Source: Deinococcus aestuarii
Lineage (GTDB): Bacteria > Deinococcota > Deinococci > Deinococcales > Deinococcaceae
NCBI RefSeq assembly: GCF_018863415.1
Contig: NZ_JAHKSN010000024.1
Location: 20,831-84,830 of the forward strand
Reading direction: 5' to 3'
Length of the DNA: 64,000 nucleotides
Position 1 is the stretch's first letter. The number at the start of each line of letters is the position of its first letter. Of the stretch, positions 38,905 to 53,259 are shown piece by piece. Made by a program: the position numbers and the translations under genes. The notes under the pieces are model-generated. The model made no database searches. It saw nothing but the letters and a program-made list of their open reading frames with translations, and had not been told where the DNA came from.

Positions 38905-40143
38905 ATGAGGGCGTGGCGGGCGGGACCGACCTTCCGGCGACTGTGGCTGGCGAGCACGAGCGCGAATATCGGGGACGGCATCGGCAAAACGGCGCTGCCG
39001 CTGCTCGTCGCGTCGATCTCCCGCGATCCCATCGTCGTTGCCAGCCTCTCGGCCTTCGCGGCGCTGCCCGGCCTGGTGTTCACGCTCCCTTTCGGTGCCC
39101 TGATCGACCGGCTCGACCGCCGCACCCTGCTCGTGGTCGCGCACACGTCACGCGGGGTGCTGCTCGGCCTGCTCGCCCTCGCCATCTTTATGGGGCACCT
39201 CCAGATTGCCCTGCTGTACGCGGTCGCCTTCGTCCTCGGCACGGCGGAGACGCTGGCGGACGGGACCGCCGAGACCTTCGTGCCGTCGCTCGTCGAGAAC
39301 GAGCACCTTGAGGACGCCAACGGCGCGCTGTACGCCACGAGCGTGACGAGCAACGAGTTCGTCGGCCCACCTCTGGGGGGTCTGCTGTTCGCCGCCTCTC
39401 CCGGTCTGCCGTTTCTCGTGAACGCCCTGAGCTTTCTCGGGAGTACGGCCCTGATCTCGACCCTGCCCAGCCGACCCGCGCGGCGAGGAGTGGCGGGCGA
39501 ACCGTGGTGGCGCGAGGTGACGGACGGCCTGAAGTGGCTGTGGTCACACCCGCTGCTGCGCTCCGTGGCCCTGCTGATGGCCCTCACGACGCTGCTCGAC
39601 GCGGCGGTGTTCGCGCTGTTCGTCCTCTTTGCGACGGCTCTCCCCGGCGTCGGTCCGGTCGGCTACGGCCTGCTGCTCACGGCGGGCGCGGTGGGGCACA
39701 TTCTCGGCAGCCTGTTGTCGCCGTATGTCTCACGGCGCTTCGGGGCGGGGCGGACCGTGCTCGGCTCGGTGTTCGTCCTGGGGCTCGTGTATCTCGGCTT
39801 GAGTCTCCTCCACGCGCCGCCGCTGCTGGCCGCGCTGCTGGTGCTCGACGGCCTCAACCTGGGCTTGTCCGGGGTCGTAAAGGTGTCGTTGCGTCAGCGG
39901 CTCGTGCCGCCGGACCTGCGCGGGAGGGTGGGCGGGGCGTACCGCTTCGTGGTCGCCGGTGCCGCCCCGCTCGGCGCGTTTCTGGGAGGTGTGCTCGGCC
40001 AGACCCTGGGCCTGCGCCAGACCTTTGGGGTGGCGGGTGGGCTGGCCCTCGTGGTGGCGGTGCTGTTCGTGGGCCGCGTGAACAACCGGGCGGTGGCCCG
40101 CGCCCAGGAGCGGGTGGACGGACAGACCCATTCTTCCGCGTGA
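38905..40143 (+). CDS. MFS transporter (macrolide/enterobactin-exporter-like)
   Basis: A 412-residue 12-TM protein: TFRRLWLASTSANIGDGI at the N-terminus, the motif A-like PFGALIDRLDRRTLLVV and FVPSLVENEHLEDAN place it in the DHA3 group. TAGGCT lies 5 nt upstream of the ATG. It is bracketed by copies of the apaG 3' end, suggesting that this gene arrived as an insertion or duplication unit. Confidence 0.88.
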   Translation: MRAWRAGPTFRRLWLASTSANIGDGIGKTALPLLVASISRDPIVVASLSAFAALPGLVFTLPFGALIDRLDRRTLLVVAHTSRGVLLGLLALAIFMGHLQIALLYAVAFVLGTAETLADGTAETFVPSLVENEHLEDANGALYATSVTSNEFVGPPLGGLLFAASPGLPFLVNALSFLGSTALISTLPSRPARRGVAGEPWWREVTDGLKWLWSHPLLRSVALLMALTTLLDAAVFALFVLFATALPGVGPVGYGLLLTAGAVGHILGSLLSPYVSRRFGAGRTVLGSVFVLGLVYLGLSLLHAPPLLAALLVLDGLNLGLSGVVKVSLRQRLVPPDLRGRVGGAYRFVVAGAAPLGAFLGGVLGQTLGLRQTFGVAGGLALVVAVLFVGRVNNRAVARAQERVDGQTHSSA

Positions 40144-40162
40144 GTGACGGCGGTGGGTGTGG

Positions 40163-40219
40163 GTGCCCCCATCCCGCCCTTCGTGCTGGAGGTGCCGGGG
40201 GAGAGGACGCTGAATTAGG
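40163..40219 (+). repeat. apaG 3'-end repeat, copy 2 (orphan)
   Basis: About 50 bp nearly identical to the apaG coding end including the stop (CCTTCGTGCTGGAGGTGCCG and onward), with no gene in front. Marks the right border of the unit that holds the MFS gene. Confidence 0.75.
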
Positions 40220-40703
40220 GCGTGTTCAATACAGGTTGCAAGTCTCGCCACTCAGGGTTGAAACCGTTCTGCCAGGGGTAGAGCCCTTGCTTATCCGGCC
40301 ACACGCACTGTAAGGCCGCAAAGGGTTGTTGGCGATACAACCACATGGCGGTGCCCAGATACTCCTTGGAAATGCTCCGGCGCGACTCCGACAAAAGCGC
40401 AATCGTAGCCCTCCAAGAGTTCCGGTATTGCCGACCATCCTCAAACCGCTGGTGTCCGGTCTTCACTTCATCGCCCGCAATGTTGAGAACGAGGTGCATC
40501 AGATCGAGGTCGAGCCCCACCATAATGATTTCCGGGTGGCCGTAGTTGGCCCATAAGCCGACGGTGAAGGCAAAGCTGGGGCCTTCCTCGTCCGCAGGTA
40601 CTTTGAGGACATACCAGCCATGCGTTCGGATACCGTCGATCAGGCGGCGGTCGAAGTCATTTTCAGGAGCAGGGAAGGTAAATGCCATCAGGCAGTGTCG
40701 CAT
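40215..40703 (-). CDS. DUF4262-domain protein
   Basis: A 162-residue protein with the DUF4262 pattern: IRTHGWYVLKVPADEEGPSF, FTVGLWANYGHPEIIMVGL, and a late Trp/Pro-rich LYPWQNGFNPEW. Function unknown. ATG 40703 is preceded by TACAAC at 6 nt; ATG 40688 is a second candidate. Codon use is less GC-rich than its neighbours. Confidence 0.82.
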   Translation of the reverse strand: MRHCLMAFTFPAPENDFDRRLIDGIRTHGWYVLKVPADEEGPSFAFTVGLWANYGHPEIIMVGLDLDLMHLVLNIAGDEVKTGHQRFEDGRQYRNSWRATIALLSESRRSISKEYLGTAMWLYRQQPFAALQCVWPDKQGLYPWQNGFNPEWRDLQPVLNTP

Positions 40704-40722
40704 GGTCGAGTTGTAGAAACTC

Positions 40723-42453
<1,731 letters not shown>

Positions 42454-42641
42454 GGAAAACAGTCTAGGGAGGGTACGGGGGGAGGACCGTGCTCGAGGTG
42501 AGCAAGAGGGGCCACAGAGGACGCGGTCCATGTTCCGGCCCCTTCCCAACCGCGCCTGCCCGCCTTGTGAACGGCTCTCACGCTGCCCAGATACCCTCCC
42601 TCCATCCCGGCCCGCTGGGGCTGACCGAGGAGGAACAGGCC

Positions 42642-43352
42642 ATGATCCGACCCCGACTGTCCGTGTCACTCGTCCTCGCCCTGCTGCCGACGTCCGCCGG
42701 AGGAGCCGTCGCCGCCCGCTCCTACCCGGCCCCGGTGTCACCCCGCGAACTCGACCGGTGGAAGGCCTACGGTCCCAGCACCACCTCCTGGCTGACTCAG
42801 GTTCCCGGCGAGCAGGGATCGCCGCGCGTGCGGGTGGTGTCGAGCAAGGAGACGACGGCGCGCGCCGCCGTGCTGGAGATGGTGAAGGTCAAGCGCATCA
42901 CGTTTGTCGGGACACCCCGCATCACCCTCGAACCGCTGGAGGCGTGGCGCGAGTTCGGCGAGGACCGCCGGATCGGGTTGTTCGAGACGCGGCTGTGCGG
43001 CCAGCCGGGCATCCTGTTCGTGAAGACACAACGGCGGAAGGACGGCACCCACTACGTCGCCGCGCGAGAGATGACGCGCGCCACCTTCGAGGCGTGGGGG
43101 GGCATCGCCCACACGCTGATGCTCGACGAGATCGTGCCGTCAGTGAACGTGTTCCCGGCCAACCGTCGGCGGCAGATCGCCACCGCGCCGCTGCTGAAGC
43201 AGATCGCACTCTACGAGGCGGCGCTCAACAAGCTCTACAGCAACTTCGTCGGCGCGATGATCATGGCGCAGGGCGAGGTCACGCGGATGATGACCCAGCT
43301 CAACTACAACCTGTTGTTCGGAAACGACATCAGCAACATGCTGCCAAGGTAG
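42642..43352 (+). CDS. Secreted hypothetical protein
   Basis: A 236-residue protein with a signal peptide (about MIRPRLSVSLVLALL to AVAA). GAGGAGG lies 11 nt before the chosen ATG. The mature part is basic, with VKVKRITFVGTPRITLEP and a Met/Asn-rich C-terminus (MIMAQGEVTRMMTQLNYN). No family recognised. It ends 30 nt from the convergent methyltransferase gene. Confidence 0.65.
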   Translation: MIRPRLSVSLVLALLPTSAGGAVAARSYPAPVSPRELDRWKAYGPSTTSWLTQVPGEQGSPRVRVVSSKETTARAAVLEMVKVKRITFVGTPRITLEPLEAWREFGEDRRIGLFETRLCGQPGILFVKTQRRKDGTHYVAAREMTRATFEAWGGIAHTLMLDEIVPSVNVFPANRRRQIATAPLLKQIALYEAALNKLYSNFVGAMIMAQGEVTRMMTQLNYNLLFGNDISNMLPR

Positions 43353-43382
43353 GGCGCCCGGCTCGGGGCGACGACACCCCTT

Positions 43383-44123
<741 letters not shown>

Positions 44124-44159
44124 GCCCGGGATGCTAGCGCGTGAGGACTAGAGTGCCCT

Positions 44160-44660
44160 ATGGACCTCCTCGACCGCCTCCTCGGCCACGACGCCTGGAC
44201 CACGGCCCGCCTCATCGAGCAGAGCCGAGGCCTGACCGACGCGCAACTCGATCAGGAGTTCGACCTGGGCTGGCGCACCGTGCGGGCGACTCTCGGCCAC
44301 ATCGTCGAGAACATGGAGGGGTGGACGGACCTGATGAACGCTCAGCCGGAACGGACTTTTCCTGAACCCGCCGAACGCTGGCTGACGCTGGATGTTCTGC
44401 GCGAGCGGCTGGACACCGTGGCACCCCAACTTGCCGAACTCGCCTACCGTATTCAGGCCGAGGGCCGTCTGGACGAACTCTGGACCTTCCACGAGAATCC
44501 GCCCGTGTCCCTCACCTATGGCGGCACCCTCGCCCACGTCCTCACCCACTCCATGCACCACCGCGCGCAGCTCGTCCACATGCTGAAAAGGCTGGGCGTG
44601 CTGGACGTGATCGAGGGCGACGTGTTGAGTTGGGAGGAGGAGCGAGAAGCTCGGGCGTAG
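44160..44660 (+). CDS. DinB-superfamily protein
   Basis: A 166-residue four-helix-bundle protein with probable metal-binding His: GHIVENMEGW and HSMHHRAQLVHML. DinB/YfiT proteins are thiol-dependent transferases or unknown; the family is expanded in Deinococcus. TAGAGT lies 5 nt before the ATG. Confidence 0.88.
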   Translation: MDLLDRLLGHDAWTTARLIEQSRGLTDAQLDQEFDLGWRTVRATLGHIVENMEGWTDLMNAQPERTFPEPAERWLTLDVLRERLDTVAPQLAELAYRIQAEGRLDELWTFHENPPVSLTYGGTLAHVLTHSMHHRAQLVHMLKRLGVLDVIEGDVLSWEEEREARA

Positions 44661-45406
44661 CGGGTTCCGATCACCGGCCCTCAAGCAACCCTGAAGATCC
44701 CTCGCTCGCCCGCCGCCCTAGCCTGGGCGCATGAGTGCTCCCTCCCCCCACACCGTCCTCTTCCTCCACGCCTACCCCTTCTCCGGCGCGATGTGGCTGG
44801 ACCAGCGGGCGGCCCTCGAAGGCGCCGGGCTGAACGTCCTCACCCCGCACCTGCCCGGTTTCGGCGGGCGAATGGGGGCGATGACCTCCCTGGCGGACAC
44901 CGGCCGCGACCTCCTCGCCGAGCTGCCGGACGTGCCGCTGGCGGTCGTGGGCCTGAGCATGGGCGGCTACCTCGCCCTCGAACTGCTCGCCCAGGCCCCG
45001 GAACGTTTCACCCGCGTGGTCCTCGCGGACACCTCGGCCCGGTCCGACGACGGGGAGAAACGCGAGAGCCGCGAGGGGCAGGCGGAGCGAGTGCTGGAGG
45101 AGGGCAGGGACTTCATCGTCGAGGCCGCCCGCGAGGAACATTCCCCCGCCACCTTCGGGCGCGTCCTCCCGATGATCGAGGTCGCCACGCCGGAGGGGAT
45201 CGCCGGGGCCCTGCGCGCGATGGCCGCCCGCCCCGACCACCGGGACACGCTCCGGGAGCTGCAACTCCCCCTGCTCGTCCTCGTCGGCGAGAAGGACACC
45301 CTGACTCCGCCCGACATGGCACGGGAGATCGCCGACCTCGGACACGGCGAACTCGGGGTCATCCCCGGCGCGGCCCATCTCTCCAACCTCGACGCGCCGG
45401 AGGCCT

Positions 45407-46786
<1,380 letters not shown>

Positions 46787-46888
46787 GCTGGGCATCCTAC
46801 CCGCCCCGGCGCCCGACCTGGCCGGTTTGACAAGCTCCGAGGAGCACTGGTACACTTCCTCTCGCTCGTAAGGGCGCCCCTGAGCCCT

Positions 46889-46964
<76 letters not shown>

Positions 46965-46980
46965 ACACGGCAGGCGGCAC

Positions 46981-47055
46981 GGGCGGTTAGCTCAGCGGTA
47001 GAGCATTCGCTTCACACGCGAAGGGTCGTAGGTTCAAATCCTATACCGCCCACCA
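46981..47055 (+). tRNA. tRNA-Val(CAC)
   Basis: Acceptor GGGCGGT/ACCGCCC, anticodon stem TTCGC/GCGAA with loop TTCACAC, T arm GTAGG-TTCAAAT-CCTAT, encoded CCA. Co-transcribed with tRNA-Met, 16 nt apart. Confidence 0.95.
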
Positions 47056-47060
47056 AGAAA

Positions 47061-47089
47061 ACCCCGGCTCAGCCGGGGTTCTTCCTTTT
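47061..47089 (+). terminator. Rho-independent terminator of the Met-Val tRNA unit
   Basis: ACCCCGGCT-C-AGCCGGGGT hairpin followed by TCTTCCTTTT. Confidence 0.85.
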
Positions 47090-47445
47090 GTTCCTGGGGC
47101 TCATCCTTCGCCACGACAGACAACTGACAGACAACCGGGCCGTATGCAGGACTCCATGCAGGCTGGACACAGGAGGGGGGCGCTCCTGCCGGCCCGGCCA
47201 CAGCGCCCGCCGCAGCTGCTCGACGGCCGCCCGGCGCCTGGCTGGGAGCATCCTCGACACGTTGAGTAGCTTCCAGCGCACGGCGGGCAGCTCCTCACCT
47301 GCTTTTGCCCGGGGCATTCCCCAGCGTAAGGCTCGAAACTTCGGGGTGTCGTTCTTCGGCGAACTGACCTGATCGCCACTCCCACGGCCTGGTCAATGGA
47401 GTGGGCCAGCCAGCAGGCCCCGGGCATCGCCCCTACACTGGGGGC
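47090..47445. other. Gene-poor border of the metal-resistance island
   Basis: About 356 bases. A minus-strand frame (about 47317-47069) encodes basic sequence (PAVRWKLLNVSRMLPARRRA), possibly the remnant of a transposase, but I cannot assign a family. The right end holds the TACACT promoter of arsR. Confidence 0.35.
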
Positions 47446-47766
<321 letters not shown>

Positions 47767-47770
47767 GGGC

Positions 47771-48232
47771 GTGACGCGCGTCCTGATCCTCTGCACCCAC
47801 AACTCGGCCCGCTCGCAGATGGCCGAGGCCCTGACCCGCGCGGCGGCAGAGCGTGTGGGGTTGGACCTCGATGTGCATTCCGCTGGGACCGAGGCCACCC
47901 GGGTCAAGGACGAGGCGAAGACCGTCATGGGGGAGATCGGGCTGAGCCTCGACGGGCACATCAGCAAGACGCTCTGGGACGTGCCGGACCCGCAGAACTT
48001 CGACTACGTGATCACCGTCTGCGACTCGGCCGCCAAAGCCTGCCCCGCCTACCCGGGCCGGACCCACCGGCTGCACTACCCCTTCACCGACCCGAGCGGT
48101 GGGAGCCTGGACCGCTGGCGGGCGGTGCGCGACCAACTGGGGGTTCAGTTCGGGGCCTTCGTGCAGGCGCTGGGGGAAGGACAGCCTGTGCCCGCCAGCT
48201 ACGAGGACAGCCCTGCCGTCCCCGTCGCCTGA
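47771..48232 (+). CDS. arsC: Arsenate reductase (thioredoxin type)
   Basis: A 153-residue LMW-phosphatase-fold reductase of As(V) to As(III): catalytic loop CTHNSARSQ (Cys8), the redox Cys pair in VCDSAAKACP, and Asp in PFTDP. GTG start; a TATGCT box 6 nt upstream overlaps the arsR stop codon, giving an internal leaderless promoter. Confidence 0.94.
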   Translation: MTRVLILCTHNSARSQMAEALTRAAAERVGLDLDVHSAGTEATRVKDEAKTVMGEIGLSLDGHISKTLWDVPDPQNFDYVITVCDSAAKACPAYPGRTHRLHYPFTDPSGGSLDRWRAVRDQLGVQFGAFVQALGEGQPVPASYEDSPAVPVA

Positions 48233-48233
48233 C

Positions 48234-48920
48234 GTGACGACGCCCCTTCCGCATGCCCTCGTGGCCGAGGCAGTGGGCACCTTCGCGCTGGTGTTCTTCG
48301 GGCCGGGTGCGGCGGTGGTACAGGCGCAGACGGGCGCGCTCGGGCACCTGGGCGTGGCCGCCGTGTTCGGGCTGACCGTCGCGGCGGTGATCGCCGCCTT
48401 CGCCCCGATCAGCGGGGCGCACATCAACCCGGCGGCTACCCTCGCCCTGACGCTGGCGGGCCGTTTCCCACCCGGCAGGGCGTTGCCCTACGTCGCGGCC
48501 CAACTGCTCGGCGCGGTCGCGGCGGCGTTCCTGCTGCTGGCGCTGTTCGGCAGGGAAGGCAACCTCGGGGTCACGCTCCCGGCCGGAAGCGTGGGCCAGG
48601 CGTTCACCCTCGAAGTCGTGCTGACCTTCTTCCTGCTGCTGGTCGCCCTGCGCTCCGGGCTGCCCTGGGTGGTGGGGGGGGTCGTCGCCCTGGAGGCGGC
48701 GATGGGCGGCCCGATCACCGGGGCGAGCATGAATCCCGCCCGCAGTTTCGGCCCGGCCCTGGCGAGCGGCCTCTGGACCGCCCACTGGCTGTACTGGGTG
48801 GCCCCCCTGCTCGGCGCCGCGCTGGCGGTGGCCGTCGATGCCCTGCTGCGCCCGGCCGAACCCGTCGAACCAGAGCCCCGTCTCGCCCGGGAGTTCGTGC
48901 TCGAGCAAGAAACTCCCTGA
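48234..48920 (+). CDS. Aquaglyceroporin of the ars operon (AqpS-like)
   Basis: A 228-residue MIP channel with six membrane segments and two NPA boxes (HINPAATL, SMNPARSF). GTG start 1 nt after the arsC stop. In Sinorhizobium an arsR-aqpS-arsC operon lets As(III) made by ArsC flow out through the channel; the layout here suggests the same downhill export. No ArsB or Acr3 pump is present. Confidence 0.88.
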   Translation: MTTPLPHALVAEAVGTFALVFFGPGAAVVQAQTGALGHLGVAAVFGLTVAAVIAAFAPISGAHINPAATLALTLAGRFPPGRALPYVAAQLLGAVAAAFLLLALFGREGNLGVTLPAGSVGQAFTLEVVLTFFLLLVALRSGLPWVVGGVVALEAAMGGPITGASMNPARSFGPALASGLWTAHWLYWVAPLLGAALAVAVDALLRPAEPVEPEPRLAREFVLEQETP

Positions 48921-49102
48921 GAACGGAGTCACGCCAGCAGGGCGCGGAAATGAACGCCAGGCCGCCTGCAGTTTTCCCCGCCGGGCCGAGTCCAGGAAGG
49001 GCCGTGAGCGACCATGCGCGAGTACGAGTAAGGGCGACGGCACCCACCGTCCCCCCTCTGCCGCTTGACACGAGCTTAACAGCGTCCCCCTAGCCTGCGC
49101 GT

Positions 49103-49678
49103 ATGCGAATGACCCTCCTGACCCTGCTGGCCCTGGGCGCCCTGCCCGCTCCAGCCCTCGCCCAGATGGACCACGGCACCATGCACACGACTGCCCCCGC
49201 GACTGGCATGAGCCAATCGATGGACCTGAGCGCCCTGAATGCCCTCACCGGCAAGGCCTTCGACCGCGCCTTCCTCTCCATGATGATCCCGCACCACCAG
49301 GCCGCCGTCGCCATGAGCCAGGCCGTGCTCGGCACCAGGGACCCCAGGGTGAAGGCCTGGGCGACGGCCATCATTAAGGACCAGAACCGCGAGATCGTCC
49401 AGATGAACACCCTGCTGAAGAGCTACGGCGGCACCGACCGCCGGATGCAGGCGAGCATGAAGTCCATGATGGGTGACATGGCGAGCAGCGTGAAAAATGC
49501 CAGCAACAAGGACCGGGCCTTCGTGCAGGGCATGATTCCCCACCACGCTTCTGCCATCGATATGGCGAACCTCGCCCTCCAGAAATCGCAGAACCTCGCC
49601 GTGCTCAAGCTCGCCCGCGACATCACCCGCGCCCAGGCGGTCGAAATCTACGAGTTCAAGGCTTACCTGCTGCGCTGA
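49103..49678 (+). CDS. DUF305 protein, secreted
   Basis: A 191-residue protein with a signal peptide (MRMTLLTLLALGALPAPALA) and two DUF305 repeats, each with an MMIPHHQAAV / GMIPHHASAI motif. His/Met-rich DUF305 proteins often accompany copper-resistance genes and may bind Cu in the envelope. TAGCCT lies 6 nt before the ATG. Confidence 0.88.
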   Translation: MRMTLLTLLALGALPAPALAQMDHGTMHTTAPATGMSQSMDLSALNALTGKAFDRAFLSMMIPHHQAAVAMSQAVLGTRDPRVKAWATAIIKDQNREIVQMNTLLKSYGGTDRRMQASMKSMMGDMASSVKNASNKDRAFVQGMIPHHASAIDMANLALQKSQNLAVLKLARDITRAQAVEIYEFKAYLLR

Positions 49679-49737
49679 GCCCCGAAGCTTTCCTGCCCCA
49701 CCTCTTCGGTGGGGCCGCTTGCTGACCCGGAGACCCG

Positions 49738-50406
49738 ATGCCCCACGTCCTGATCGTGGACGACGATCCCGCCATCCTCGAAATCCTGCGCGCCTACCTC
49801 ACGGCCGAGGGACACACCGTCCTGGAGGCGGGGGACGGCGTGCAGGCCCGCGCCCTGCTGCCCCGCGCCGATCTCGCCATTCTCGACTGGATGCTGCCCG
49901 GCGTCTCCGGCCTGGAACTGGCCCGCGAAGCCCGGGCGGCCCGCCTCGACCTGCCCATCCTGATGCTCACCGCCCGGGGGGAGGAGGAGGACAAGCTGCG
50001 CGGCCTGGACACCGGCCTCGACGACTACGTGGTCAAACCCTTCAGCCCGCGCGAGGTCGTGGCCCGGGTGCGGGCCCTGTTGCGCCGGGTGGGGGTCCGG
50101 GAGACCGTCACCAGTGGGGGCCTGCACCTCGACCTGCGCGCCCGGACCGCGACCCTCGACGGTCAGCCCCTGGACCTCTCCAAGCTGGAGTACGACCTGC
50201 TGGCCGCGCTCGCCTCGCATCCCGGCCTGGCCTGGACCCGGGAGCGGCTGCTCGAACGGGTCTGGGGCCAGGACTTTCCGGGCACCGAGCGGGTGGTGGA
50301 CGTGCACGTCACCGGCCTGCGCAAGAAGCTCGGCGACGACGCCGAGCGACCGCGCTTCATCGAGACGGTGCGCGGGGTCGGCTACCGTTTCAGGACCGAT
50401 GCTTGA
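49738..50406 (+). CDS. OmpR/PhoB-family response regulator
   Basis: A 222-residue regulator: acidic pocket VDDDP, phospho-acceptor Asp in LAILDWMLPG (about 51), KPF switch Lys, and a C-terminal winged helix with RVVDVHVTGLRKKLG and GVGYRF. Pairs with the histidine kinase 9 nt downstream. Confidence 0.95.
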   Translation: MPHVLIVDDDPAILEILRAYLTAEGHTVLEAGDGVQARALLPRADLAILDWMLPGVSGLELAREARAARLDLPILMLTARGEEEDKLRGLDTGLDDYVVKPFSPREVVARVRALLRRVGVRETVTSGGLHLDLRARTATLDGQPLDLSKLEYDLLAALASHPGLAWTRERLLERVWGQDFPGTERVVDVHVTGLRKKLGDDAERPRFIETVRGVGYRFRTDA

Positions 50407-50415
50407 GGAGGCCCC

Positions 50416-51510
50416 GTGAAGCTCTACCCCCGCCTGTTCCTGTCGCACCTGCTGGTCATCCTGATCGCCGTGGGGGCGATGCTGGTCCTGACCGAACTGC
50501 TGGCCCCCGCCTTTGTGCGCCACCACGTCGAGCAGATGGTGCGGGTGATCGGCCCGGACGGGGCGAGCCTGCGCCCCGACCTGGAACGGGGGATGCGCCG
50601 CACCCTTAACTCCGCCCTGCTCGTGTCTCTCCCCCTCGCGCTGCTGGTGGCTGCCCTGACGGCCCTGCTCTCGGCGCGGCGGGTCGTCCGCAGCGTGACT
50701 CTGCTGCGCGACGGCAGCCACGCCATCGCAGCGGGGGAGTACCGGCGGCGCCTACCCGAGGAGGGACGTGACGAGCTGACCGACCTCGCGCGGCACTTCA
50801 ACCGGATGGCCGGGGCACTGGAGCGGGTCGAGCAGGGCCGAATAGAACTCATCTCGAACGTGGCCCACGAACTGCGCACTCCCCTCGCCGCCCTGCGGGG
50901 ATACGCCGAGGCCCTGAGAGACCGGGTACTGGCCCCCGAGGTGGCCTCGGACGCCATCGTGCGGGAGACGGCGGCGATGGAACGGCTGGTGCGGGACCTC
51001 AGCCTGGTTTCCCGGGTCGAGGCGGGGGCCGTGGAGTTGCACCCGACGGACTTCCGACCGGGGGAGTTGCTGAGGGCGGCGCTGGAGCGATTCGAGGGGG
51101 CTGCCCAGGACCGGGGCGTGCACCTGACCCTGCACGCGGACGACCCCCTCCCACGCGTCACGGCGGACTTCGAGCGGGCCTCGCAGGTCTTGGCGAACCT
51201 GCTCTCCAACGCCCTGCGGCACACGCCGAGCGGCGGGTACGTCACGCTCGCAGCCCACGCGGCGGACGGTCGGGTGACCTTCGAGGTGCGGGACACCGGG
51301 GGCGGTATTCCCGAAGAACACCTGGGCCGCATCTTCGAGCGCTTCTACCGGGTGGACCCGGCGCGGACCCGGGGTGAGGGGAGCGGCGTAGGCCTCACCA
51401 TTGCCAAAGGCCTGGTCGAGCGCATGGGTGGCATGCTCACCGTCACGTCCGGTCCAGGGGGCAGCACGTTCGGGTTCACGTTGCTGGCCGCCCACACGGG
51501 GAGCACTTAA
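50416..51510 (+). CDS. Sensor histidine kinase
   Basis: A 364-residue kinase: two membrane segments (about 7-30 and 62-85) around a short periplasmic loop, HAMP, HisKA box NVAHELRTPLAALRG (phospho-His about 155) and HATPase motifs NLLSNALRHT, DTGGGIP and GVGLTIAKGL. The setting among DUF305 and Cys-rich copper proteins suggests metal sensing; this is inference. Confidence 0.94.
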   Translation: MKLYPRLFLSHLLVILIAVGAMLVLTELLAPAFVRHHVEQMVRVIGPDGASLRPDLERGMRRTLNSALLVSLPLALLVAALTALLSARRVVRSVTLLRDGSHAIAAGEYRRRLPEEGRDELTDLARHFNRMAGALERVEQGRIELISNVAHELRTPLAALRGYAEALRDRVLAPEVASDAIVRETAAMERLVRDLSLVSRVEAGAVELHPTDFRPGELLRAALERFEGAAQDRGVHLTLHADDPLPRVTADFERASQVLANLLSNALRHTPSGGYVTLAAHAADGRVTFEVRDTGGGIPEEHLGRIFERFYRVDPARTRGEGSGVGLTIAKGLVERMGGMLTVTSGPGGSTFGFTLLAAHTGST

Positions 51511-51564
51511 GGTCTTCCCGCTCTTCACCGGGGATCGAACCCCACGCCCGGCGAGGGTCGGACA

Positions 51565-51588
51565 AACGCCGCCCCGAAGGGCGGCGTT
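51565..51588. terminator. Bidirectional terminator after the two-component operon
   Basis: Perfect 10-bp stem AACGCCGCCC/GGGCGGCGTT with a CGAA tetraloop between convergent genes. T or A residues flank both sides. Confidence 0.75.
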
Positions 51589-51603
51589 CTGTGGCCCCTT
51601 ACG

Positions 51604-52205
51604 TCACTGCGGGTGCGTGCGCAGCCAGTCCCGGAAGTCGTGCATCTCGTCGGTCTGGGTCATGATGATGCGCTGGGCGAGGCTGAGCACATGGTCGGTC
51701 TGCCCGTTCTGAAGGGCGATGTTCGCCATGTCGTTCGCCGAGCCGTGGTGCGGAACCATCATCTCCAGAAACACCCGGTCGGGGCTCTGGGACTGCGCCA
51801 TCATCCGGGTCATCATTGGCGTCATGCCCGACATGGCCTGGCGCATCCGGTTCTGCCGTGCCGTGTCCACCCCACCCAGGCGGCGCAACTCGGTCTGCAT
51901 CTCGGTGATCTCCTTCTGCTGATCGTCGATGATGCTCTGCGCCCAGGCCCGGACCAGGGGATCGCGCAGCCGGGGCAGGGCGGCGCGGCTCATGTCGATG
52001 GCGCTCTGATGGTGGGGGATCATCATGGAGAAGAACGCCCGGTCGAAGGCCGTGCCCGAGAGGCGGCGCAGATCCTCCATCACCGGCTGCATCTGGGCGT
52101 GCATGTCCATGTTCATCTGCATGGACATGCTGCCTCCCTGGCTGCCGCCCGCCTGAGCGGAAACGACGGGGAGGGCGGTCAGGGCGAGGGTCAGGATCAG
52201 CCCCT

Positions 52206-52209
<4 letters not shown>
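51604..52209 (-). CDS. DUF305 protein, secreted (second copy)
   Basis: A 201-residue protein with signal peptide MKGLILTLALTALPVVSA, a Met/Gln-rich linker (SMSMQMNMDMHAQMQP) and two DUF305 repeats with MMIPHHQSAI and MMVPHHGSA. ATG 52209 overlaps the stop of the upstream Cys-rich gene (4 nt). The Met/His content fits envelope copper binding. Confidence 0.88.
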
Positions 52210-52628
<419 letters not shown>

Positions 52629-52893
52629 GACGAAGCCTCCTTGAGAACGGGCGGCGAAAGGGGCGGACCCGCGGCGAGAGCGGTGGGTCAGAGGTGATGC
52701 CCGGTCAGCGTAGGCAGGCGTGTGTTCAGCTTGTGTAAAGCCCAGGCGACCCTCAAGACGGGCTCAAGGATGAGGCACGGACCGCTCCGCTTCCAGCAGC
52801 ATGGCCGCCGAAGTGAAGCCACGGAGGTGACGAGACAACAGATCGTAGCCTCCGTTCTTCCACCTATGCGCTTTAACGGATATAAGAATAGGG

Positions 52894-53259
52894 ATGCGGC
52901 ACCACCCCCTGACCTTCCCGCCGGACGCCGCCGACCTGGCCCACGTCACCGGCCTGTTCCAGGCGCTCGCCGACCCCACCCGTCTCACCCTGCTGCTCGC
53001 CCTGCGCGACGGGGAGCGGACCGTCACCGACCTGGGGGACGCCCTGGGACAGCCGCAGAGTACGGTGAGCCGTCACCTGGCGACCCTGCGTCACGCGCGG
53101 CTGGTACGGACCCGGCGTGACGGCCCCCGGGTGTACTACCGTCTAGCCGACGCCCACCTCACCGGGCTCCTCACCCAGGCCTTCAGCCACGCCCAGCACG
53201 AGCGGCTCGGCCTGCCCGACCACTCCGGCGTCGAGATAGTGAAAGGAGACGCCGAGTGA
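52894..53259 (+). CDS. ArsR-family regulator
   Basis: A 121-residue winged-helix protein: FQALADPTRLTLLLAL, recognition helix QSTVSRHLATLRHARLV, then a C-terminal His-rich helix (SHAQHERLGLPDHSG). It lacks the CxC metal box; metal ligands, if any, would be the C-terminal His residues, as in CzrA/NmtR-type sensors. Overlaps the MFS gene start (GTGA). Confidence 0.88.
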   Translation: MRHHPLTFPPDAADLAHVTGLFQALADPTRLTLLLALRDGERTVTDLGDALGQPQSTVSRHLATLRHARLVRTRRDGPRVYYRLADAHLTGLLTQAFSHAQHERLGLPDHSGVEIVKGDAE

